Part shown: positions 14,426-19,026 of the stretch, piece by piece | Layout: each line of letters opens with the position of its first letter | Position numbering within the stretch: the stretch's first letter is position 1 | Assembly (NCBI GenBank): GCA_017549325.1 | Contig: JAFYVA010000061.1 | Coordinates: 1-19,026 of the forward strand | Source of the DNA: Oscillospiraceae bacterium | GTDB lineage: Bacteria; Bacillota_A; Clostridia; Oscillospirales; Oscillospiraceae | Length of the DNA: 19,026 nucleotides | Direction of reading: 5' to 3' | Notes under the pieces: generated by a model | Databases searched by the model: none | The model's input: the letters and a program-made list of their open reading frames with translations, nothing else | Told to the model about the DNA's origin: nothing | Translations under genes and position numbers: made by a program

Positions 14426-14484
14426 TCTTGCCCCCCCCTTTTTGAGGGAGGTGTCATTTGCAAGGCAAAAGACGGAGAGGGCTG
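14426..14484. repeat. Truncated repeat, copy 3 (left half)
   Basis: Begins like the left end of the other copies (TCTTGCC then a run of C and T, GAGGGAGGTGTC), keeps the TTTGC-AAG-GCAAA hairpin and AGACGGAGAGGGCTG, then stops: the right three hairpins are missing. It lies 33 bases after copy 2 in the same orientation, so it looks like a decayed or partly deleted tandem copy. Confidence 0.75.
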
Positions 14485-14566
14485 TTTCTAACGCCATCCA
14501 AAATAAAACTTTTCGTAAGTCCTATTTTTACTGGAATTTTTTGGAAGCACGAGATACAATACCGAT

Positions 14567-14674
14567 GAGCAGGGCATCTTGGGTCCTCTTCTGTTTACAC
14601 TCCTAGTAAATACCATTGTCAAATCCGTTACCTGCTCGAAAAAATAAGCCCCCACCTGGGGGTTTTATTTTTTT
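14567..14674 (+). ncRNA. Candidate structured RNA module 2 (GAGCAGG stem) with terminator
   Basis: GAGCAGG (14567-14573) pairs with CCTGCTC (14631-14637). Inside, TTTAC/GTAAA (14594-14598 with 14606-14610) makes a hairpin. A terminator, CCCCCA-CC-TGGGGG (14649-14662) with A-tract before and TTTTATTTTTTT after, follows at once. TACAAT at 14555-14560 would place transcription start about at the first G of the stem, giving an RNA of about 108 bases, although no good -35 was found. No open reading frame or known family recognised. Confidence 0.4.
14642..14674. terminator. Intrinsic terminator before the helicase promoter
   Basis: CCCCCA-CC-TGGGGG stem flanked by AAAAATAA-like and TTTTATTTTTTT tracts that can extend the pairing. 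It isolates the helicase operon from upstream transcription. Confidence 0.85.
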
Positions 14675-14701
14675 GCCCTCGCAATACCCTCCGTGACAAA
14701 A

Positions 14702-14741
14702 GCAACACTGTGTTGCATTTGCGCGAAGGATGTGGTATACT
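14702..14741 (+). promoter_or_regulatory. Helicase-operon promoter with palindromic operator
   Basis: TTGCAT at 14713-14718, 17 bases, TATACT at 14736-14741. A perfect palindrome GCAACAC-T-GTGTTGC (14702-14716) overlaps the -35 box, the normal place for a repressor site. Which regulator binds is unknown. Confidence 0.65.
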
Positions 14742-14781
14742 GGACTACGATTGAAAACTATAGAAACAAGAGGAAAACGCT

Positions 14782-15936
14782 ATGGAAATCACCCAGGGTG
14801 TGCCCTTTGAGCGCTTCGGCCTGTCCGAGGCCACCATGCGGGCCGTCCGTAATAAGGGATATACTGTTTCTACGCCGGTGCAGGCCGGCTGCATCCCCCC
14901 CATGCTGGAGGGGAAGGATGTGATCGCCAAGGCTCCTACCGGTACCGGCAAGACCATGGCCTTCGGCATCCCCATTATCGAGGCCATCGACCGCGACAGT
15001 GAGAAGGTGCAGGCCGTCATTCTGGCACCTACCCGTGAGCTGGCCATCCAGATCACCGATGAGATGCGCGAGGTGGCGGTGTGCCACGAGGGTGTGCGCA
15101 TCGTCTGCCTCTACGGAGGACAGCCCATCAACCGCCAGATCGAGGCGCTCAAGCGCCGTCCCCAGATCGTGGTGGCGACCCCCGGTCGTCTCAGCGACCA
15201 CATGAAGCGCCGCACCGTGGTGGTGAAGGATGTCAAAACGGTGGTGCTGGACGAGGCAGACCGTATGCTGGACATGGGCTTTATCCACGATGTGACCCGT
15301 ATTCTGGACAAGATCCCCAACCGAAAGAATCTGGGTATGTTCTCGGCCACCATCTCCCGCGAGGTGATGGATATCTCATGGGTCTATCAGCGCGATCCCG
15401 AGGAGATCACCGTCCGTCCCACCGAGGAGAACAAGCCCGATATCCTGCAGTACCGTCTGGAGGTGCCCTCCGACGGCAAGGTGGACGCCATCGCCAGAAT
15501 TTTGGAAAAAGAGAACTATGACCGCGTGATGTGCTTCTGCAATACCAAGGGCAGCACCGAGCGCCTGACCAAGTTTTTGCAGCTTCGCGGCGTGGACGCC
15601 AAGTGCATCCACGGCGACATCCCCCAGAGCAAGCGCGAGGCGGTGATGAAGCAGTTCCGCGAGGGTAAGCTCCGCGTGTTTGTGGCCACCGATGTGGCGG
15701 CCCGCGGCATCGATGTGGACGATGTGGACGCGGTGTTCAACTTCGAGGTGCCCGATGAGAACGAGCACTATATCCACCGCATCGGCCGTACGGGCCGCGC
15801 CAAGCGCCACGGTGTGGCCTATACCCTCATCAGCGATTTCCCCAGCCGTATGCGCCTCGATGAGATCGTGCGCAATACCGGCGCGCCGGTGGTGAACGGA
15901 CAGCTTGGCGAGGACGGCACCGTCACGGCACAGTGA
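14782..15936 (+). CDS. Minimal DEAD-box ATP-dependent RNA helicase
   Basis: A 384-residue DEAD-box helicase that unwinds short RNA duplexes with ATP, acting in ribosome assembly or RNA turnover. All motifs are present: Q-motif region (FERFGLSE, TPVQ 31-34), motif I APTGTGKT (51-58), Ia PTRELA (83-88), Ib TPGRL, II DEAD (157-160), III SAT (188-190), then DVAARGID and HRIGRTGR. The chain ends soon after the second RecA domain, so it lacks the basic or RRM-like tail of CshA, DeaD or DbpA and cannot be assigned to one of those. AAGAGGAAAA lies before the ATG. First gene of a likely plus-strand operon with the lipoprotein 26 bases downstream. Confidence 0.93.
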   Translation: MEITQGVPFERFGLSEATMRAVRNKGYTVSTPVQAGCIPPMLEGKDVIAKAPTGTGKTMAFGIPIIEAIDRDSEKVQAVILAPTRELAIQITDEMREVAVCHEGVRIVCLYGGQPINRQIEALKRRPQIVVATPGRLSDHMKRRTVVVKDVKTVVLDEADRMLDMGFIHDVTRILDKIPNRKNLGMFSATISREVMDISWVYQRDPEEITVRPTEENKPDILQYRLEVPSDGKVDAIARILEKENYDRVMCFCNTKGSTERLTKFLQLRGVDAKCIHGDIPQSKREAVMKQFREGKLRVFVATDVAARGIDVDDVDAVFNFEVPDENEHYIHRIGRTGRAKRHGVAYTLISDFPSRMRLDEIVRNTGAPVVNGQLGEDGTVTAQ

Positions 15937-15962
15937 ATGACTCCCCGATAAAGGAGAACCTT

Positions 15963-17615
15963 ATGAAACGAGTAAAACGGTTACTGGCGCTGGCGCTGGC
16001 GGCGATGATGCTGCTGTGTGCCGGCTGCGGCAATCAGGTGGAGGAGAAGGGGCTGGAGATCCGCGCCTCCTTTGTGGAAACACCGGCGACCCTTGACCCC
16101 GCCTATGCCACTACCGATGAAGAGCGCACCATCGTGGTGCACCTGTTTGAAAATCTGATGAAATTCACCGCCGCCGGTCTTGTAAACGGTCAGGCCGCGA
16201 GCTATGAGGTGACGGTGAACGAGGACGGCACGGAGACATATAGCTTTACGCTCCGCAACGACATCCGTTGGTCCGATGGCAAGGCCGTCACGGCAGAGGA
16301 CTTCGTCCATGCATGGCAGCGCCTTGTTTCTCCTCGTGTGGACTCTCCCAACCGGGAGATCCTGAAAATGGTGGCCGGCTATGAAGGAGCCGTCAACGGA
16401 GACCTGACATCGTTGCAGGTGTCTGCGCCCGACAGCCGCACCTTCGTGGTGACGCTCAGTGGGCACTGCCCCTATTTCCTGCCGGTGGTCTGCACCGACT
16501 CGGCCACTATGCCCGTCCGCGCCGATGTGGTGCAGCCGTGGATGTCCGTGGAGGAGAGCGATGATGACGGGGAAGAGGACACCGCAGCTGCAGTGCCCGA
16601 CTGGACCATGAAGAAGGCCACACTCATTGCCAACGGCGCTTACGCTGTGCGGAACTTCAATGCCGGACACCTGACGGTGGTGGAGGCCGAGGGGTACTAT
16701 GACAGCCGCCGTCTCGGCCCCAAGGAGATCGACTTTTTCTTCGCCGAGAGCATCGAGCGGGCCATCAGCAGCTATGATAAGGATGAGTCGGCATTCATTT
16801 TGAAATGCGGCGACCTCGAGGGCAGTGTTACGGCACAGCAGCCCGAGGTGATGGTGCTGGTGGTGAACCAGATGTCCTCCCTCAGTGAGAGCGTGCGTCA
16901 GGCGATGACGCTGTCTTTGGACCGCAACCTTGTCGCTGCGGCGGCGGGAGCGACCTTCTGCGGCGCCGAGGGACTGGTTCCCCAGGGTGTTGCCACCACC
17001 AGCGGTGCCATGTTCCGCCAGGTGAATGGCCCCGTGACCCTCTGCGATGAGGCGAGCGTGGAGAAAAACCGCGCCTCGGCCCGTGAGCTGATGACCTCTT
17101 TCTACCGCGGCGGTGCGTTCGCTGTGGAGCATCTGGGCGTGGTGTCGCTGATCTACGAGTCCGGCGCCGTCAATGCCCGCATCGTTCAGCAGGTAAAGCA
17201 GCAGTGGCAGGAGGTACTGGGAATTACTGTGGAGCTGGTCGCAGTGGAGAGCGAGGAGATGCAAAAGGCGCTGGAGAGCGGCGCATTTTCCATCGCGCTG
17301 ATGTCGGTGTCCGATGCCACCAATACCGCCTCCGGATATCTGGAGGACTATGTGGGCGGCAGCCGCGACAACTACGGACAGCACTATTCCAATGCCTATG
17401 ATATTCTGCTCCGCGCAGCCGACAACTCCGACAGCGTGGAGGCGCGCGACGCCTATCTGGCAGATGCCGAGCGCCTGCTGCTGGAGAGCGGCTATGTGAT
17501 CCCGCTGTGCAACAGCACCTATCAATATCTCTTCCGTCCTACGCTGACGGGACTGCTGCAGCAGGATATGGGTGTGTATAATTTCTCCGCCGTGACGGAA
17601 ATTCCGGTGGCATAA
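15963..17615 (+). CDS. Oligopeptide-binding lipoprotein (SBP_bac_5 family)
   Basis: A 550-residue extracellular solute-binding protein of the OppA/DppA type. The signal peptide ends in LLCAGC with lipid-attached Cys22 (Cys rather than Leu at -3). Family marks: ETPATLDPAYATTDEERTIVVHLFENLM, YSFTLRNDIRWSDGKAVTAEDFVHAWQRL, VRQAMTLSLDRNLVA and a C-terminal YVIPLCNSTYQYLFRPTLTGL. An acidic insert (ESDDDGEEDTAAAVPDW, about 196-212) interrupts the first lobe. No permease or ATPase genes lie beside it, so it is an orphan receptor, perhaps feeding a system elsewhere or serving in peptide sensing. ATG 15963 follows AAAGGAG; the in-frame ATG at 15933 has no ribosome site. Confidence 0.92.
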   Translation: MKRVKRLLALALAAMMLLCAGCGNQVEEKGLEIRASFVETPATLDPAYATTDEERTIVVHLFENLMKFTAAGLVNGQAASYEVTVNEDGTETYSFTLRNDIRWSDGKAVTAEDFVHAWQRLVSPRVDSPNREILKMVAGYEGAVNGDLTSLQVSAPDSRTFVVTLSGHCPYFLPVVCTDSATMPVRADVVQPWMSVEESDDDGEEDTAAAVPDWTMKKATLIANGAYAVRNFNAGHLTVVEAEGYYDSRRLGPKEIDFFFAESIERAISSYDKDESAFILKCGDLEGSVTAQQPEVMVLVVNQMSSLSESVRQAMTLSLDRNLVAAAAGATFCGAEGLVPQGVATTSGAMFRQVNGPVTLCDEASVEKNRASARELMTSFYRGGAFAVEHLGVVSLIYESGAVNARIVQQVKQQWQEVLGITVELVAVESEEMQKALESGAFSIALMSVSDATNTASGYLEDYVGGSRDNYGQHYSNAYDILLRAADNSDSVEARDAYLADAERLLLESGYVIPLCNSTYQYLFRPTLTGLLQQDMGVYNFSAVTEIPVA

Positions 17616-17628
17616 GGGAGGAACGACG

Positions 17629-18285
17629 ATGATGACAACTGTGACTACGCCGCTGCTGGCCGGTGTCTCTGCTGAGGAATGCTCTCTGATGGAGCAGTGC
17701 TTCGGTGTGTTCAGCCAGTGCTATGATGCCGATGACACCATCTACGATTTCGGCGACGGACGCAACATGGTGGGTGTGATCACCGCGGGAACGGCAGAGG
17801 TGGAGCGCATCGACGAACGGGGCGGCCGCACCATTCTGGAGCATCTGGAGGTTGGCAGCGTCTTCGGTGAGCTGTTGATGTTTGAACGGGCCAATGATGA
17901 CAGTATCACGGTGGTCTGCACCCGTCCCTGCTGTGTCAGCTTTGTGCCTGCGGCATCGCTTCTCAAGCGCTGTGAGAAGGCCTGCGCCCACCATACCCGT
18001 GTGGTGGAGAATATGTTCCGCCTCGTCACCGACAAGGCCTCGGCTCTGTCGGAGCGGGTGGAGGTGCTCTCCCGCCGCAGTATCCGGGAGAAGCTGCTGC
18101 GCTACTTCACGCTGCAGAGCGCCAAGCGCGGTGAGGACAGCTTTGAACTGCCCTTTAGCCTCAGTGCGCTGGCCGATTACATCTCCACCGACCGCAGTGC
18201 CATGATGCGGGAACTGAAGAAAATGCGCGATGATGAACTGGTGGCCGTCAACGGTCGCATCGTTACCATCCAGCACCGCATCTGA
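17629..18285 (+). CDS. Crp/Fnr-family transcriptional regulator, Cys-rich
   Basis: A 218-residue regulator: an N-terminal cyclic-nucleotide-type sensory beta-barrel (GVITAGTAEVERIDERGGRTIL, then VGSVFGELLMFE), a long dimer helix, and a winged helix (LPFSLSALADYISTDRSAMMRELKKMRDDELV, recognition helix near 185-200). The N-terminal half is rich in Cys (18, 24, 31, then a TRPCC pair, and Cys-x4-Cys in the dimer helix), so a redox, Fe-S or haem signal is more likely than cAMP, but the spacing is not that of E. coli FNR. AGGGAGG lies 7 bases before ATG 17629; the next in-frame ATG at 17632 is also possible. Thirteen bases after the lipoprotein stop and just upstream of a redox enzyme it may control. 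Confidence 0.9.
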   Translation: MMTTVTTPLLAGVSAEECSLMEQCFGVFSQCYDADDTIYDFGDGRNMVGVITAGTAEVERIDERGGRTILEHLEVGSVFGELLMFERANDDSITVVCTRPCCVSFVPAASLLKRCEKACAHHTRVVENMFRLVTDKASALSERVEVLSRRSIREKLLRYFTLQSAKRGEDSFELPFSLSALADYISTDRSAMMRELKKMRDDELVAVNGRIVTIQHRI

Positions 18286-18314
18286 CAGGCGACAAATATG
18301 GAATTGGCACAAAA

Positions 18315-18356
18315 GGAGCATTGACGCTCCAATATGATTGTGATAAAGTAGACAAT
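18315..18356 (+). promoter_or_regulatory. Promoter and candidate Crp/Fnr site before the reductase gene
   Basis: TTGACG at 18321-18326, 17 bases, TAAAGT at 18344-18349. GGAGC-N6-GCTCC (18315-18330) spans the -35 box, and ATTGT-N10-ACAAT (18337-18356) straddles the -10 box. The latter resembles a Crp/Fnr-type dyad next to the gene for such a regulator. Both assignments are tentative. Confidence 0.45.
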
Positions 18357-18420
18357 ATAGAAACCTGCCGTTGCCGCTGTGGCACGGAATGCAAAAATAA
18401 GGAAACGAGGGTGTAAGTAT

Positions 18421-19026
18421 ATGTATCGCATTGTGACAAAAGAAGCTCTGAAACCCACCGTGATCCTCTATGAAATCGAGGCTCCCATGGTGGCGAAAAA
18501 GGCACAGCCCGGTCAGTTTATCATCCTGCGTGTGGATGAGAACGGCGAGCGTATCCCCATTACCATCCATGATTATGACCGCGTCAAGGGCACGGTGACC
18601 ATCATCGTGCAGACCATCGGCGCTACCACCGAGAAGCTCAGCCACAAGCAGCAGGGCGACTTCCTGCAGGACTTCGTCGGCCCTCTGGGTGTCCCCACCC
18701 ATACCGAGGGTAAGAAGAAGGTCTGCGTCGTCGGCGGCGGCGTGGGCTGCGCCATTGCCTATCCCGTGCTGAAGAAGTTCTACGACTGCGGCGCCGAGGT
18801 GCACGCCGTTGTGGGCTTTAAGAGCAAGGATGTGGTCATCCTCGAGGACAAGTTCAAGGCCGTCTCCTCCGTGCTGAAGGTCTGCACCGACGATGGCAGC
18901 TACGGCCAGAAGGGTCTCGTCACCGAGGCGCTGAAGGAGCTGCTGGACGAGGGCAACCAGTACGACGAGATCTTCGCCATCGGCCCCATGGTCATGATGA
19001 AGTTCGTCTCCAAGACCACCGAGCCC
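18421..19026 (+). CDS. Ferredoxin-NADP+ reductase alpha / sulfide dehydrogenase-like FAD/NAD subunit (partial)
   Basis: The first 202 residues of a gene cut by the window end. It belongs to the NfnA/SudB, dihydroorotate-dehydrogenase electron-transfer-like family: FAD domain (AQPGQFIILRV, RIPITIHDYD), then NAD(P) domain VCVVGGGVGCAIAYPVLKKF, CTDDGSYGQKGLVTEAL and EIFAIGPMVMMKFV. The Cys ligands for the C-terminal [2Fe-2S] cluster would lie beyond the end. With an NfnB/GltA-like partner it would exchange electrons between NADH, NADPH and ferredoxin in the cytoplasm. ATG 18421 has GAGGGTG 8 bases upstream. The partner gene should follow outside the window; the Crp/Fnr gene before it is a likely regulator. 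Confidence 0.9.
   Translation, partial: MYRIVTKEALKPTVILYEIEAPMVAKKAQPGQFIILRVDENGERIPITIHDYDRVKGTVTIIVQTIGATTEKLSHKQQGDFLQDFVGPLGVPTHTEGKKKVCVVGGGVGCAIAYPVLKKFYDCGAEVHAVVGFKSKDVVILEDKFKAVSSVLKVCTDDGSYGQKGLVTEALKELLDEGNQYDEIFAIGPMVMMKFVSKTTEP

Larger units (their letters stand above)
14096..14781. other. Non-coding, structure-rich intergenic region
   Basis: This 686-base stretch has no credible gene. From left to right it holds a weak hairpin after the surface gene (GAAGTTC/GAACTTC at 14129-14145), the first GAGCAGG module with terminator, repeat copy 2, a short unassigned stretch, the truncated repeat copy 3, an A/T-rich stretch 14485-14566 in which only a possible -10 box (TACAAT, 14555-14560) is seen, the second GAGCAGG module with terminator, and the helicase promoter. 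Short ORFs here only translate the repeats. Confidence 0.8.

Noticed and set aside
14096..14700. 6S RNA, SRP RNA, tmRNA or tRNA in the long intergenic region
   Set aside because: The two stem-closed modules are too short for 6S RNA and lack the SRP GGAA loop, a tmRNA tag frame or a tRNA cloverleaf with a T-loop. No CRISPR-type evenly spaced repeats are present either.

Overview
The window is chromosomal DNA from a GC-rich, spore-forming member of the Clostridia, most likely an Oscillospiraceae relative. This is inferred from spmA/spmB, a short AbrB regulator with a Cys-rich tail, near-consensus sigma-A promoters, AGGAGG-type ribosome sites, a clostridial-type 2[4Fe-4S] ferredoxin, a cysteine-rich KTR protein and a ferredoxin-NADP+ reductase alpha-like subunit. 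No phage, conjugation, CRISPR, rRNA or tRNA genes were seen.

Layout. Positions 1-180 hold a multi-hairpin repeat. spmB and spmA (190-1282, minus) are followed by abrB (1439-1681, plus), which converges on rsmI-trmN6 (1743-3289, minus) with a hairpin terminator between them. A small ferredoxin gene (minus) is divergent from a three-gene plus-strand operon (3683-6877): purine nucleoside phosphorylase, an MTA/SAH/5'-deoxyadenosine-type deaminase and an MtnA-like sugar-1-phosphate isomerase. This operon converges on udk-ydcF (6926-8289, minus). Then, on the plus strand, come a zinc-ribbon/membrane/Big_2 protein (8463-9350), an ABC exporter-DUF896-XpaC overlapping operon (9483-12657), a KTR mini-protein (12825-12998) and a secreted or surface protein with strongly skewed codon use (13160-14095).

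The region 14096-14781 is non-coding and the most structured DNA here. It holds a second full copy of the 174-base multi-hairpin repeat, a truncated third copy, and two separate modules closed by the same 7-bp stem (GAGCAGG/CCTGCTC), each followed at once by an intrinsic terminator. After it come a minimal DEAD-box RNA helicase, an orphan oligopeptide-binding lipoprotein, a Cys-rich Crp/Fnr regulator, and the start of a ferredoxin-NADP+ reductase/sulfide dehydrogenase-like subunit cut by the window end.

How the genes fit together. The clearest pathway is 3683-6877. Deamination of a 5'-modified adenosine (5'-methylthioadenosine or 5'-deoxyadenosine), phosphorolysis of the inosine product by a 6-oxopurine-type PNP, and aldose-ketose isomerisation of the sugar-1-phosphate would together salvage radical-SAM or polyamine by-products by an inosine route. 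The isomerase has lost the usual MtnA Arg-Gly-Ala-Pro loop, so its substrate may not be methylthioribose-1-phosphate. The best candidates for something undescribed are this operon, the paired GAGCAGG modules, and the repeat family, whose stems show compensatory base changes.
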